Counted from the stretch's first letter, positions 12,086 through 21,159 are shown. The stretch: 64,000 bases of DNA from Achatina immaculata (GCA_009760885.1 CM019701.1:15396282-15460281), one strand, 5' to 3'. A program made the numbers and translations. Notes: generated from the letters alone by a model not told the origin.

Positions 12086-14369
12086 CCTGGAACATGTAAT
12101 GACAACAAGAAAACTGGAAGGGAAAAGGGACGGAGGAAGACAAAGAAACAAGATACTTGACTGACTAAAAAAAAAGTGGTACAGAGCACAATCCAAAACA
12201 CAGCTTATAGAAAGAACAAAGGACAGGTGGTTGTGGAAATCAGTGACGACCAATGCCTGACTGGCATAGACGAGAGAGAGAGAGAGAGAGAAAGAAAGAG
12301 AGAGAGAGAGAGAGCATTCATATATGAACATTGTCTACTCATACATAGTTATAAGTGTCAGGAGTTTAATAGGGACGAAACAATTGTCTAAAAAAAGGGT
12401 GGGGGTTACTTCCTCTGATGAACTGAAGGAGTTGTACTGTTGCTCCGCTCTCTACAGTAGAGAGTTTCCTGCATACATATGTACCTACTGTTATTTTCTC
12501 CGTTCTTGGTGGGTTTCTAATGAGTAAGTGTCTAGCCAGTCTTTCTTCTTGACCATTTTCCAATATGATGAGCTTTCCATGCTTATCTTTAATATTCTTG
12601 GTTCTCCTATGTGTTCCATTATTAGTGTCGGTTATTTTGTATGATGGTTATTTTGCATGATGATTATTTTGTATGATGGTTATTTTGTATGATGATTATT
12701 TTGTATGATGGTTATTTTGTATGATGATTATTTTGTATGATGGTTATTTTGTATGATGATTATTTTGTATGATGGTTATTTTGTATGATGATTATTTTGT
12801 ATGATGGTTATTTTGTATGATTGTTATTTTGTATGATGGTTATTGTGTATGATGGTTATTTTGTATGATGGTTATTGTGTATGATGGTTATTTTCGCCGA
12901 AAACAGGAAAACTTGGCGAGCTACTTTGTGAGCCCTATGTGACCTTTAACGGCACTGTAAAGATATAAGATATAAGATGTAAGATGTAAGATGATGTAAG
13001 TTATTTAAGATTATGATATATAATAATTAGTGAACACTGTAGTACATAACAATTTTTAAAGATTCTGATACCTAATAATTATTTAACACTAGCACATAAC
13101 AGTTATTTAAGATTCTGATACGTAATAATTATTTAACACTGTAGTACATAAGAACACAAGCATGTATGACAAAGGAACGTGGAGACAAGATAAAATATAC
13201 AGTCTCATGAATGCTATACAGCAAATAAGAATGGGAGAAAAAAAAATATGGGAGCATTTAGCCGTGACTTGCAAGTCTGTCTTCGAGAGTGTGCTGGAAG
13301 CACGTTGTCCTGTAGGTTTTGGTATGATTAAGGTGTAAAACCAAAGCGTTACAGCTGCGTGCTCTTTTAACTAGTAAACCTGCCCCAGCTTTTGTTCTAA
13401 AACAGTTTTAACATTTTATTATCACAGCTTTGCTGCGGTGGCGTTGTGAGTACTGCTGCTGTTCCGTTGTCCACGTTTACTTCTATTATTTCTGACTACT
13501 GATACAGTCTAATGGCAGGAGATTTTGTTTGAAGATTGTGGGGGTCACGCCACAAGCGCCAGACAGATGTAAGTACCCAAAAACTGTTCATGTGTCCCAT
13601 CTGATACATCCACTCATGCTTCTACATCGTTAAAGCGCCAGCTGCGAAGAATATCAAATCGTAGCTCTAAAGGTGTCAGAAGAAGAAGACAGTCGTATGA
13701 GACATCAGAAGGATGTAGATCATACCTGGTGGTTATTTAAGATCCTTGGAGAAGGCAGCTCATTCACGTCTTGGAATATTTTGTGGAATTCCATCATGTA
13801 GATTTCTTTCTCTATGCTTCCCATAGCAGCTTCGCCTGAGACCATCTGTCGCAGAATTTCCCATAACCAATGGCAGCCGGATTTAGAATATGAACACAAA
13901 ATAATGTCATCATTTCTGAGAGGGAAGTCCTGCACATAAAATAGAAAGATATGAATAAAATAAAATAAAATAAGTGACACTTGGAATATACGTAATAGAT
14001 CTTGACTTTTTTCCCACCCACCGTGACAAGGACAAAGTCCCATGTTTAAGGGACAAAGTCAGACATGACATTCTGTTTTCTCCTTCATCCACTGACAGGT
14101 TTGTGTGCAGCAAATATCTGTGTATCTCACGGAGCTTCTTTGCTGGCGGGTGATTTCTTCTCTCACAGTGTGCAAGGAACACATTTCTGTATCATGACTG
14201 AGTGGACGGCAATGGCCCCGGCCCGGCAAACTGTATGGCAATTGATTCAGCTGCGCCCGCCTTTATAACATTATTGTAAAAACATATGTGGGAAAGCCTA
14301 GTGACATACTCGTACAAAACATATAGTGAGTGGGCAGAATATAACAAATTTCTCTCTCTCTCTCTCTCC

Positions 14370-14425
<56 letters not shown>

Positions 14426-14999
14426 ATTCAACATTTTATTCCTCAGTTCACAGAATTATGTGGCACAATGCTCCACCGTATTTGTGGCCACTATTTAAGT
14501 CTACTCCTAAACATGGCCAATGTTTAAACAACTGTCTTCTCCCTAAGCTCTGGCTTCATCTGTACAAAAAGAAAGCATTGCATGCTCTGCAGTATAACTC
14601 TGGCGTCCCCTCCCTCACCATTCAGTAAGCGATACTTCGTCTTTAATAACATACTTTTACAATATTTGCTTGTCTGCAATTATACGAGGGGCGTTCAGGA
14701 ATTAATGCCACCGTCATCATCATCGACATCATCATCATCATCAAAATGTACACAAGGGCACAGAATACGACAACCATGGACACAGGCTTACCGGCATATT
14801 CTCTATCATGTCATAATTAAACCGCGCGGCAGAGAAATAGTGCGGATTCTTCTTTTGAATATACAGCTCCATCGTGTGGCCCATAGAGTCGGGTACCAAG
14901 TCCCCATCCATATCTCTGTGGCCCATAAAGATGGGTACCAAGTCCCCATCCATATCTCTGTGGCCCATAAAGATGGGTACCAAGTCCCCATCCATATCT
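6772..14999 (-). CDS. Cytosolic sulfotransferase, four exons, C-terminus missing
   Basis: Minus-strand gene with exons 14999-14792, 13929-13726, 7334-7177 and 6889-6772. Every junction is GT-AG and the phases agree (0, 0, then 2 nt + 1 nt). The family transfers sulfonate from PAPS to hydroxyl or amine acceptors in the cytosol. Visible motifs: the 5'-phosphosulfate loop 'SYSKSGCHW' (usual form YPKSGTTW), a His in 'ILNNH' at the catalytic-base position (usual KTHLP; the preceding Lys is Asn here), and the 3'-phosphate site 'RNPKDVAVSYFH'. 'EYLKGWERG' matches the conserved region before the C-terminal third. The start codon is uncertain. The last third, with the RKGxxGDWK motif, is not in the window. 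The 6.4-kb intron between exons 2 and 3 holds a near full-length LINE. Substrate cannot be inferred. Confidence 0.88.
7177..7334 (-). CDS. Sulfotransferase exon 3 (PAPS 3'-phosphate site)
   Basis: 158 nt, acceptor 'tgtttatctccag', donor 'ataag|gtgggt'. It contains 'VLKKKVKVVFIYRNPKDVAV' and 'SYFHHVQRL', the most conserved stretch of the family. It holds the Arg and Ser that bind the 3'-phosphate of PAPS. The frame joins exon 4 exactly. Confidence 0.93.
7700..8120 (+). mobile_element. LINE family C, 3' reverse-transcriptase fragment
   Basis: Plus-strand 'LKQVEKFKYLGAIITRD' and 'SAFMKMKNIL' parallel the intact family C stretch at 61730-61880. After 7930 the homology continues with a frameshift ('ysea/tkeh' region, 'MRIPWTAKK'). 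Truncated and inactive. It sits in a sulfotransferase intron, antisense to the gene. Confidence 0.75.
8121..8487. other. Intronic DNA with CAG/CAA microsatellite and LINE 5'-leader remnant
   Basis: A (TGC)n(TTG)n run lies at about 8199-8240 and G-runs at about 8400-8414 and 8471-8485. About 8412-8470 contains 'gaataggaccactac' and 'aggctactaagaagg'. This resembles, in the opposite orientation, the 5' leader of the adjacent LINE B near 11600-11665. No gene. Confidence 0.5.
8501..11695 (-). mobile_element. LINE family B, near full-length, inactivated
   Basis: Minus-strand element from about 11695 (5') to the (GA)n tail at 8501-8527. It is flanked by a perfect 13-bp target-site duplication 'atatcatacatct' (8488-8500 and 11696-11708). 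The endonuclease frame runs 11494-10325, then linker, RT fingers/palm with 'FIDFEKAFDSV', 'GVKQGCVLSPTLF' and 'FADDICLLSSS', and the C-terminal 'GRPKETWRRT' tail. Frames are broken near 10325, near 10265 (TAA), near 10018 and near 9812 (TAG replacing the Trp of the 'NWRG' motif), and again near 9005. So it is a dead copy. It lies in sulfotransferase intron 2 in the same orientation as the gene. Confidence 0.93.
10325..11494 (-). CDS. LINE B endonuclease-domain frame
   Basis: A 389-codon uninterrupted frame. It starts just before 'MQIGSWNVRTLNQTGK', the opening Asn-containing motif of APE-type endonucleases. It then has 'LDILGIQEARW' (catalytic Glu), 'LILGDFNAKVG', 'QIDHILINNKW' and 'GSDHNLLVAKI' (Asp-His pair). 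After the endonuclease comes a basic linker. The frame ends at a stop caused by a frameshift relative to the downstream reverse transcriptase. It belongs to the element, not the host. Confidence 0.85.
   Translation of the reverse strand: MKVVDESQPLEVPSPTADLLEPKHKMQIGSWNVRTLNQTGKLAQTIKEMHRYKLDILGIQEARWTGQGRRKLTTQHTEDTIIWSGKEDIHEGGVALIITKEASRALLKWTPINERLLYARFNSRFMKLSIIVCYAPTEAAEEELKEDFYNRLQATVETIPKHDMLLILGDFNAKVGEGNEDRRRIMGREGIGEINENGERLCSFCEENMMTIGGTIFQYKNIHKVTWRSPDKNTENQIDHILINNKWKRSLQDVRARKGADVGSDHNLLVAKIKLKLRKAKIGEHRKIRFDTRKLKDQQTRNEFSIVLKNRFSVLQDEAEISILEFNKTLQETAKEVTGYRKRKKEEWISKTTWEKIEQRKEIKTKLLNTKSQRLKEQVLSNYAQKTKK
11709..11790. repeat. Dispersed repeat copy, pair with 13500-13580
   Basis: 'gatacagtctaatggc' followed by 'ggagattttgtttgaag' and 'cacaagcgtcag' recurs at 13502-13580 with a few changes. 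Same orientation. Family unknown. Confidence 0.6.
11860..12083 (+). mobile_element. LINE 3' fragment with (GAT)n tail
   Basis: The plus strand shows a decayed LINE C-terminal end ('YKWKEAENNSKNKIDW', 'GLCSQGSERR') followed at once by about 17 GAT units (12033-12083). The structure matches other LINE 3' ends here, in which the tail is a simple repeat. Confidence 0.65.
12084..12315 (+). mobile_element. LINE family G, 3' fragment with (GA)n tail
   Basis: Plus strand 'KLEGKRDGGRQRNKILD' then 'ERTKDRWLWKSV', ending in a (GA)n tract at about 12270-12314. The same protein tail is encoded on the minus strand at about 35210-35270. Confidence 0.7.
12316..12629. other. Intronic DNA, nothing recognised
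   Basis: No coding or repeat structure that I can support. Confidence 0.5.
12630..12892. repeat. 16-bp minisatellite (32-bp higher order)
   Basis: About 16 copies of 'gtatgatggttatttt', with alternate copies carrying 'gatgatt', so a 32-bp dimer is the higher-order unit. Confidence 0.92.
12893..12998 (+). mobile_element. LINE family D, 3' terminal fragment
   Basis: 'cgccgaaaacaggaaaactt' and 'gagccctatgtgacctttaa' match the last codons of the intact family D frame near 19755-19811. It is followed by the family tail 'gatataagatataagatg'. Confidence 0.85.
12999..13150. repeat. ~50-58-bp degenerate tandem repeat
   Basis: About three copies of an AT-rich unit with 'aataattatttaacact' and 'agcacataacagttattt'-type sequence. 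Confidence 0.75.
13151..13725. other. Sulfotransferase intron 2, no gene
   Basis: About 13320-13420 resembles 24230-24300 plus 24515-24550 ('attaaggtgtaa', 'cctgccccagcttttgtt'), an old dispersed repeat. 13500-13580 is the partner of 11709-11790. Otherwise nothing. Confidence 0.45.
13726..13929 (-). CDS. Sulfotransferase exon 2 (PAPS 5'-phosphosulfate loop)
   Basis: 204 nt, 68 codons, phase 0 at both ends; acceptor 'tattttatgtgcag', donor 'CAG|gtatga'. It opens 'DFPLRNDDIILCSYSKSGCH', the PSB loop with Ser in place of the usual Pro and Cys in place of the usual first Thr. It ends 'ELPSPRILNNHQ', carrying the presumed catalytic His. Confidence 0.93.
14349..14425. repeat. (CT)n(CA)n compound microsatellite
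   Basis: An uninterrupted CT tract followed by a CA tract. Confidence 0.95.
14426..14684 (+). mobile_element. LINE family E2 (CR1/L2-like), 3' coding fragment
   Basis: The plus strand matches the minus-strand family E2 copy at 46886-47605. 'ttaaacaactgtcttctccc' corresponds to 'RLKNCLLPK', and the 'LQYNSGVPSLTIQ' frame is a decayed form of the C-terminal '[14 protein letters not shown]'. No intact frame. Confidence 0.6.
14685..14740. other. Possible mariner TIR remnant plus ATC microsatellite
   Basis: 'tacgaggggcgttcaggaa' has the form of a mariner-type terminal inverted repeat starting at TA. No matching inverted end or transposase is nearby. A short (ATC)n run follows at about 14715-14740. 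Confidence 0.35.
14792..14999 (-). CDS. Sulfotransferase exon 1 with 14-aa triplication
   Basis: The donor 'ATGCCG|gtaagc' is clear. The left part reads 'MELYIQKKNPHYFSAARFN' and 'YDMIENMP', which joins exon 2 'DFPLRNDD' in phase 0 as in other animal sulfotransferases. Upstream, a 42-bp unit encoding 'RDMDGDLVPIFMGH' is present three times in tandem. It is nearly identical at the DNA level, and the last copy ends 'PDSMGH'. The 5' boundary is either an acceptor ending at 15000 ('ttctcatgtcctcag') or an ATG at 14995. Neither can be proved. Confidence 0.75.
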
Positions 15000-15001
15000 C
15001 T
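14876..15001. repeat. 42-bp coding minisatellite x3
   Basis: Three direct copies of a 42-bp unit containing 'gggtaccaagtccccatc' and 'catatctctgtggccca'. All lie in frame in sulfotransferase exon 1. Confidence 0.92.
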
Positions 15002-15013
15002 GAGGACATGAGA

Positions 15014-15135
15014 AATGTCGGTGATCAAAGTTTAAAAAGAAAAAAAAAAAGCAAATAAGAAGCAAAGATACTTGCGCTCAGTAAAGTGACAGAGCACAAT
15101 GTGGTATGGTTAGCCTTTAAAAAAAAAGTACTTTA

Positions 15136-15177
<42 letters not shown>

Positions 15178-15899
15178 TGTAAAGCCTGACAATGACTCGA
15201 GCAAGGGGCAAGTAACCACCTAGTCATGGGAGGGCAATTCACTATGTATCATTAAAGACGCGAGATGGTCAAGTGGGTAGTGTGTTGCCCTCTCGCAGCG
15301 CGTGGTTCCCTCGTCCCACTTGGGTCTGTGGTTTATGTCCCGGTTGTTCTCTAGCAAATCTTCTCATTCTAGCGTCTACGAGGGAGAAGCGAGGTATTAA
15401 AGCTGCAATGGTCTGGTTGAGAGTCCCTTTGACAGTTACTGTACTTGGACCACGTTTCAGTGAAAACTTACTAAAGGTGCTATCTCAAAGATTCGGTTCT
15501 TTACAAAGAAAGAAAGACAGAAGAAAGCCGAGTAATATCTGTCTGTAGTTCGCCTTCCACAATAGCGCTTTGAGTATCACGTGACCAGTTCAATGACGTC
15601 ATGGAGTTTCCTTCTAAATTTGGCCCAGTCAACTGACCCGCGCTTTTTCAGTAATACTACTAGCAATAGAAGCAGCATTACATTATTCGTCATGACTCGT
15701 TTACAAAATGTCACAGTATTATTTCTCTAACTTGCTTATATATTGCAATCTAATTTCTGGCGCAAAGACCAGCCGTTATTTATAAAAATGACTCAATTCG
15801 CCTCAGAGGACAACTGTAAAGAAGGCAAATGTTAACTGATTGTGGAAGATGCCAGACGACATCTATAGACCAGGCAGATGTTAACTGATTGTGGAAGGT
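15014..15899. other. 5' flank or intron of the sulfotransferase; GA repeat and SINE-like segment
   Basis: A (GA)n tract lies at about 15138-15173. About 15255-15330 has a tRNA-like look ('tggtcaagtgggtag' like an A box, 'ggttccctcgtcc' like a diverged B box) and may be a SINE head. No gene, and no promoter I can support. Confidence 0.4.
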
Positions 15900-16945
15900 G
15901 CCATACGTCACATAGTGATCTGCTAGAATTCTCCTCTATCACACAATATGGTGGAATTTATTTCTATTATATATTAATAGCAATATTCATTTTCTATAAT
16001 GTTGCTTTGTCACACCAATTATCTACTAGAATTTTGCTATATCACACATTAATCTTTTCGAATTCTCTAAAATACATTCATCTATTATAATTTGTCTCTG
16101 ACACACATTAATCTAGTACAATTTGTCTCTAGCATACAGTAATCTACTAGTATTTGTTTTTTATCACACATTAATCTACTAGTATTTGTTTTTTATCACA
16201 CATTAATCTACTAGAATTTGTCTCTAACACATATTAATCTACTAGAATTTGTCTCTAACACATATTAATCTACTAGAATTTGTCTCTAACACATATTAAT
16301 CTACTAGAATTTGTCTCTAACACATATTAATCTACTAGAATTTGTCTCTAACACATATTAATCTACTAGAATTTGTCTCTAACACATATTAATCTACTAG
16401 AATTTGTCTCTAACACATATTAATCTACTAGAATTTGTCTCTAACACATATTAATCTACTAGAATTTGTCTCTAACACATATTAATCTACTAGAATTTGT
16501 CTCTAACACATATTAATCTACTAGAATTTGTCTCTAACACATATTAATCTACTAGAATTTGTCTCTAACACATATTAATCTACTAGAATTTGTCTCTAAC
16601 ACATATTAATCTACTAGAATTTGTCTCTAACACATATTAATCTACTAGAATTTGTCTCTAACACATATTAATCTACTAGAATTTGTCTCTAACACATATT
16701 AATCTACTAGAATTTGTCTCTAACACATATTAATCTACTAGAATTTGTCTCTAACACATATTAATCTACTAGAATTTGTCTCTAACACATATTAATCTAC
16801 TAGAATTTGTCTCTAACACATATTAATCTACTAGAATTTGTCTCTAACACATATTAATCCACTAGAATTTGTCTCTAACACATATTAATCCACTAGAATT
16901 TGTCTCTAACACATATTAATCCACTAGAATTTGTCTCTAGCATAC
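15900..16945. repeat. 31-bp satellite array, left block
   Basis: About 33 copies of a 31-bp unit with 'aatctactagaatttgtctc'. The central part (about 16200-16850) is almost perfectly homogeneous; the left end is diverged. It is interrupted by LINE D at about 16946 and resumes at 19853. The same family forms the array at 24950-25605. Confidence 0.96.
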
Positions 16946-19852
16946 ATCAACAAAAACTACTCAGGTCATCAAAGAAATGGAGAGATACCATCTAGACATA
17001 CTGGGCATCAGCGAAATGCGATGGCCAGAAGCAGGTAAAAGATCGGCGGAAAACGGTAAGTTAATTATACATTCAGGCAGAAATGACAATAAATTCCGAG
17101 ACGGAGTGGGCATTATTATGTCAAATGTAGCTGCAAAGAGCCTTGTAGAATGGGAACCAGTGAACAGTCGTATAATAAGAGCACGATACAACCTACGACA
17201 CGGAAGAATGACAATAATACAGTGTTATGCACCCACGAATGATGCAGATGATGATGTGAAAGACGACTTCTATCACCAACTACAACAAATCATCAACAAA
17301 GTCCCTAAACACGACATCCTAATTGCTATGGGGGACTTCAATGCTAAGGTAGGGAAGGATAATACCGACGTTGAAAAAGTGATGGGGAAAGAAGGAATTG
17401 ACATGGTTAATCAGAATGGAGAAAGCTTAATTGAAATATGTCTCACAGAGGGCATGGTCATTGGAGGCACAATATTCCCACACAAAGAGATACATAAAAC
17501 AACATGGATATCTCCAGATGATAGAACTAGAAACCAGATAGACCATTTTTGTATTAGAAAGCAATACAGAACATCTCTCATGGATGTAAGGGCTTATAGG
17601 GGTGCAGATGTCAACAGTGATCACAACCTGTGCATAGGGAAAATAAAACTAAAATTGAAAAGTCAACACAAGAAATCAGTACACAGAAAGATAAACATCC
17701 ACAGCCTACAAGAAGAAAATACTAACATTAATTTCAATCAGGAACTTGCCAATCATTCCAAAACACCCAGTGAAGTTGAGGAGATAGGTATAGATGAGTT
17801 ATGGAATTCTTACAGCACAGCCATAATCACAGCAGCAAAAGTAAGCGCTGGATTGGAAAAACCAAATAGAAAAGCATGGATATCAGATAAAACATGGAAG
17901 TATATACATGAAAGACGAGCAGTCAAATTAAACATGTTGAATGCAAAAGCAGATCATGAAAGAGATTCGGCAAAAGCAAAATACAAAGACATAGACAAGA
18001 AAGTAAAAAGTTCAGCTAGAAGGGATAAAAGAGAATACATAGACAATATGGCGAAAGAGGCAGAAAAAGCAGCAAAAACAGGAGACAGCAAAACTTTATA
18101 TAACATACAAAAGAGGCTAACAGGTGCTATTACATCTAAAGAAAGACCAATCCTTAGCAAAACTGGAACACTATTAACATCAAATAAAGACCAAAAGCAA
18201 AGATGGGCTGAACACTTCCAAGAAATACTCAATCGACCACACCCAAAAGAATTGTTAAACCTTGAAACTGACTTACCAGCCCCACAACTAAATGTCAATC
18301 TAGATGAAATTAAATTGCATGAAATTGAAACAGCAGTGAATTTAATGGCTAACAACAAAGCTGCAGGTGAAGATGAAATAACAGCCGTGATGCTAAAAGC
18401 TATCAATAGTGACAACATGAGACAACTACAGAGAATGTTTAACAAGATTTGGAAAGAAGAAAAGGTCCCTTCTAATTGGAAGAAGGGAATCATTGTTAAA
18501 ATACCAAAAAAGGGCAACCTTAGTGACTGTAACAACTGGAGAGGAGTAACCTTAATATCAGTTGTGTCAAAAGTATTTTGCAAGGTCATTTTGAATAGAC
18601 TCAAAGATATAGTTGATACTGCAATGAGAGAAGAACAAGCAGGATTTCGAAAAGGGAGAAGCTGTCTTGACCAGATCTTTACTCTCAGAATAATACTTGA
18701 AGAACATATTGAAAAGCAGAAACCATTAATACTGAATTTCATAGATTTTAAGAAGGCATTTGATAGCATACACAGAGATTCATTATGGAGAATGTTATGT
18801 CTATATGGAATACCATCTAAAATTGTCAACATCATTAAGGACTTATACAATGGATATGGTTGTGCAGTCAAGACAGAAGAAGGGATGAGTGAATGGTTCC
18901 AGATTGAAATAGGCGTGAAACAAGGATGTATACTGTCTCCTTTACTTTTTGGGATTACAATAGACTTCATAATGACAAAATGCTGCAAAGGTAACACAGG
19001 TATTGACTGGGTACATGGGACCCAACTAGAAGATCTTGATTTTGCTGATGACATAACTCTTATCAGTAATAATGTGAATTCCATGCAAGAAAAAACAGAT
19101 AGCCTATCTTCACTGGCTAGCAAAATAGGACTTGAAATTAACAAGGACAAAACAAAAATAATGAAAATTCCCATCAATCAAAATGGAAAAATACACATAG
19201 AAGGGACAGATATTGAAGAAGTCAATCAATTTGCATACCTTGGCAGCTACATAGACCAGGATGGTGACACTAGAAAGGAAGTTAGGATCAGAATTGCAAA
19301 AGCAGCATCAATCTTCAAGAATCTTGAGAACATATGGAATTCAAAAGTTATAAGCACAAAAACCAAGTTAAGACTATTCAATTCAAATGTAATATCCACC
19401 CTCATTTATGCATGCGAAAGCTGGAAAACAACTAAAGAAATAGAAAAGAAATTAGACTCTTTTGAAAACAAATGCCTAAGGAAAATACTCGGCATCAAAT
19501 GGAATGAATTCAAGACCAATGCAGAGATAAGACAGATGACTGAACAACAACCAGTCTCACGGGTGATCAGGAAAAGGAGATGGACATATGTTGGTCACTT
19601 GATGAGAAGAAATGATCAGATAATCCCAAAACAAGCTATCAAGTGGAACACAACAGGCCGAAGAAAAAGGGGCAGACCGCGTGAAACTCTGAAGAGGACA
19701 TTATTAAGAGAGGCCAAGTTAACAGGCATAAAATCCTTTGTTGAGGTTGAAAGACTCGCCGAAGACAGGAAAAATTGGCGAACTACTTTGCGAGCCCTAT
19801 GTGACGTCTAACGGCACGGGAAGGATATAAGATATAAGATAAGATAAGATAC
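16946..19852 (+). mobile_element. LINE family D, long insertion inside the 31-bp satellite
   Basis: A LINE with one uninterrupted endonuclease-RT frame (16977-19811), a short 3' UTR and a (GATATAA)n/(GATAA)n tail. Satellite DNA lies on both sides, so it inserted into the array. It is 5'-truncated: the open frame continues upstream to about 16950, but the 'WNVRTLN' opening of the endonuclease seen in family B is missing. Other family D pieces: 12893-12998, 21774-22562, 45216-45655, 55968-56130, 60489-61267 (minus), 62341-63140. Confidence 0.93.
16977..19811 (+). CDS. LINE D endonuclease/reverse transcriptase, 944 codons intact
   Basis: APE-type endonuclease, roughly residues 1-225: 'LDILGISEMRW' with the catalytic Glu at about 13, 'MGDFNAKVG' at 118-126, 'QIDH' at 187-190 and 'SDHN' at 214-217. 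A basic linker follows. Reverse transcriptase: 'AGEDEITAVML' near 464, 'FIDFKKAFDSI' near 586, 'GVKQGCILSPLLF' near 646 and the catalytic 'FADD' at about 689-692. The C-terminus has 'GRRKRGRPRETLKRT'. It nicks target DNA and copies its own RNA at the nick. No stop or frameshift. The Met shown is the first in frame, but the true N-terminus is lost, so the encoded endonuclease lacks its first strand. RTE-like clade is an inference. Confidence 0.92.
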   Translation: MERYHLDILGISEMRWPEAGKRSAENGKLIIHSGRNDNKFRDGVGIIMSNVAAKSLVEWEPVNSRIIRARYNLRHGRMTIIQCYAPTNDADDDVKDDFYHQLQQIINKVPKHDILIAMGDFNAKVGKDNTDVEKVMGKEGIDMVNQNGESLIEICLTEGMVIGGTIFPHKEIHKTTWISPDDRTRNQIDHFCIRKQYRTSLMDVRAYRGADVNSDHNLCIGKIKLKLKSQHKKSVHRKINIHSLQEENTNINFNQELANHSKTPSEVEEIGIDELWNSYSTAIITAAKVSAGLEKPNRKAWISDKTWKYIHERRAVKLNMLNAKADHERDSAKAKYKDIDKKVKSSARRDKREYIDNMAKEAEKAAKTGDSKTLYNIQKRLTGAITSKERPILSKTGTLLTSNKDQKQRWAEHFQEILNRPHPKELLNLETDLPAPQLNVNLDEIKLHEIETAVNLMANNKAAGEDEITAVMLKAINSDNMRQLQRMFNKIWKEEKVPSNWKKGIIVKIPKKGNLSDCNNWRGVTLISVVSKVFCKVILNRLKDIVDTAMREEQAGFRKGRSCLDQIFTLRIILEEHIEKQKPLILNFIDFKKAFDSIHRDSLWRMLCLYGIPSKIVNIIKDLYNGYGCAVKTEEGMSEWFQIEIGVKQGCILSPLLFGITIDFIMTKCCKGNTGIDWVHGTQLEDLDFADDITLISNNVNSMQEKTDSLSSLASKIGLEINKDKTKIMKIPINQNGKIHIEGTDIEEVNQFAYLGSYIDQDGDTRKEVRIRIAKAASIFKNLENIWNSKVISTKTKLRLFNSNVISTLIYACESWKTTKEIEKKLDSFENKCLRKILGIKWNEFKTNAEIRQMTEQQPVSRVIRKRRWTYVGHLMRRNDQIIPKQAIKWNTTGRRKRGRPRETLKRTLLREAKLTGIKSFVEVERLAEDRKNWRTTLRALCDV

Positions 19853-19945
19853 ATTAATCTACAAGAATGTTTCTCTAGGACACATTAACCTGCCAGAATT
19901 TATCTCTAGGACACAATAACTTGCAGAATTAATCTTTATCGTGCA
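19853..19945. repeat. 31-bp satellite, right remnant beyond LINE D
   Basis: 'acattaatctacaagaatg' and 'acattaacctgccagaattt' are two to three diverged 31-bp units directly after the LINE D tail. Confidence 0.85.
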
Positions 19946-20608
19946 GAAGTTTTTAGACTTACTCCAGGTCGTCGTCGTCGTAATATATTTAGACTTTCCA
20001 CTGAGCAAGCGTCGAGTGCACCGATGTGTGACGGGGCGCTCTGTCACGGCATGAGTGGGAACTCGAATTTAGATGGGCTAGCTAAGCACAGTTTCCTGAA
20101 AGGATAAACTCGTCTCAGGCAACCCAGGTAGTTTAACTCTTTCCCTCTAAAACAACACTGGCAGGTTCGGTAGATCTTGCGCGCATACCTCCGCCAATCA
20201 ATGCTCAGAGCAGTTGTTTAGACAATATTTAAATAACAAATAAAAAATTTTAAAAAAAACAGCACACTTCTAACCCAACCCATGAATGTTAAATTATAGA
20301 TTAACCTCCTTCCAGATTCCTTCTACAAGAACTTCTCTTCAACATGTGTTCTTGCAAAGCATGGAAAATAGTTACGCACAATAATTAGTGTATTGGCATA
20401 CAACTATACACAAAGCACTGCAGAAAAGTAAATATTGTTTATCCACACCAGCGATACTTGTGTGCCTTTACAAGGACTGAGATACGTTTTAATTCAGTTA
20501 CACTTTTCATTAATTTTTTCATTAATTTTTTTTTCCATTTTTTGTTATTTTGTTTACATAAGTTCGGTGTGAATCTATACTTTGTCCCCTCTCTCTGATT
20601 CTTCGTCC
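19946..20608. other. Non-coding stretch
   Basis: AT-rich DNA without a supported gene. It holds a short (GTC)n run near 19969-19980. Confidence 0.5.
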
Positions 20609-20671
20609 TGTTTGTTTGTTTGTTTGTTTGTTTGTTTGTTTGTTTGTTTGTTTGTTTGTTTGTTTGTTTGA
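20609..20671. repeat. (TTTG)n microsatellite
   Basis: About 15 perfect TTTG units. Confidence 0.97.
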
Positions 20672-21069
20672 CAAAGGCTCGCGCCGAAACGTCACAAGTG
20701 TGTTATCGTTCAATAATAAACCTGTTCCTACTTTTTTTTCCTAGTTTATACATTATGGGAAATAGTTACGGTGTGAAAGAGTTAATTCACAAGCAACTGT
20801 AATGGTAATTCATAAAACGAGTCAATCCCGTTTTAAGTACACACGTTTAATCCACGCAACAGATGACGATGGGAAAACAAGCCCATGAATGATGTGTAGT
20901 AACCTCAAACCATACACATGAATAATTTGTGTACATAACAAATAAATATATAACTAACACCTGAATACACTGCAGTAAAGCTATGATAACAAAATGTTAA
21001 AACTAGTTAAAATAAGAGTAGAAACAGCTTCATTAATTAATCAGCACACATTTATGACCCTATCTATCT
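20672..21069. other. Non-coding stretch
   Basis: Begins with 'gctcgcgccgaaacgtcac', which looks like a conserved retroelement 3'-UTR motif, and ends in AT-rich DNA. No gene supported. Confidence 0.4.
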
Positions 21070-21150
21070 ATCGCCTCGCCGCCTGGCGGTGGCTGTCATG
21101 CCCTTCCACAACTCCCTGCTCTGAGTGCTGATTACAAGCTGTGTTACAGT
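21070..21150 (-). mobile_element. LINE family G, 3' scrap
   Basis: 'ctggcggtggctgtcatgcc' and 'ctctgagtgctgattacaag' resemble 35118-35195, read on the minus strand as the decayed C-terminus of family G. Confidence 0.5.
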
Positions 21151-21159
21151 TCTTTGACA

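Noticed and set aside
15255..15330. Candidate tRNA gene
   Set aside because: A-box and B-box resemblance only; I cannot draw an acceptor stem or anticodon arm, so at best a SINE head.
15900..16945. Regular 31-bp repeats that could be taken for a CRISPR array
   Set aside because: Units abut head to tail with no unique spacers, no cas genes are present, and the DNA is eukaryotic with spliced genes. The same holds for the other arrays.
17954..19177. 407-codon minus-strand frame
   Set aside because: It lies exactly opposite the LINE D coding frame, is rich in Ser/Leu/Ile as expected for an antisense shadow, and has no recognisable domain.
20690..20720. 'gctcgcgccgaaacgtcac' as a regulatory site
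   Set aside because: It looks like a retroelement 3'-UTR motif seen in animal repeats, and there is no gene beside it to regulate.
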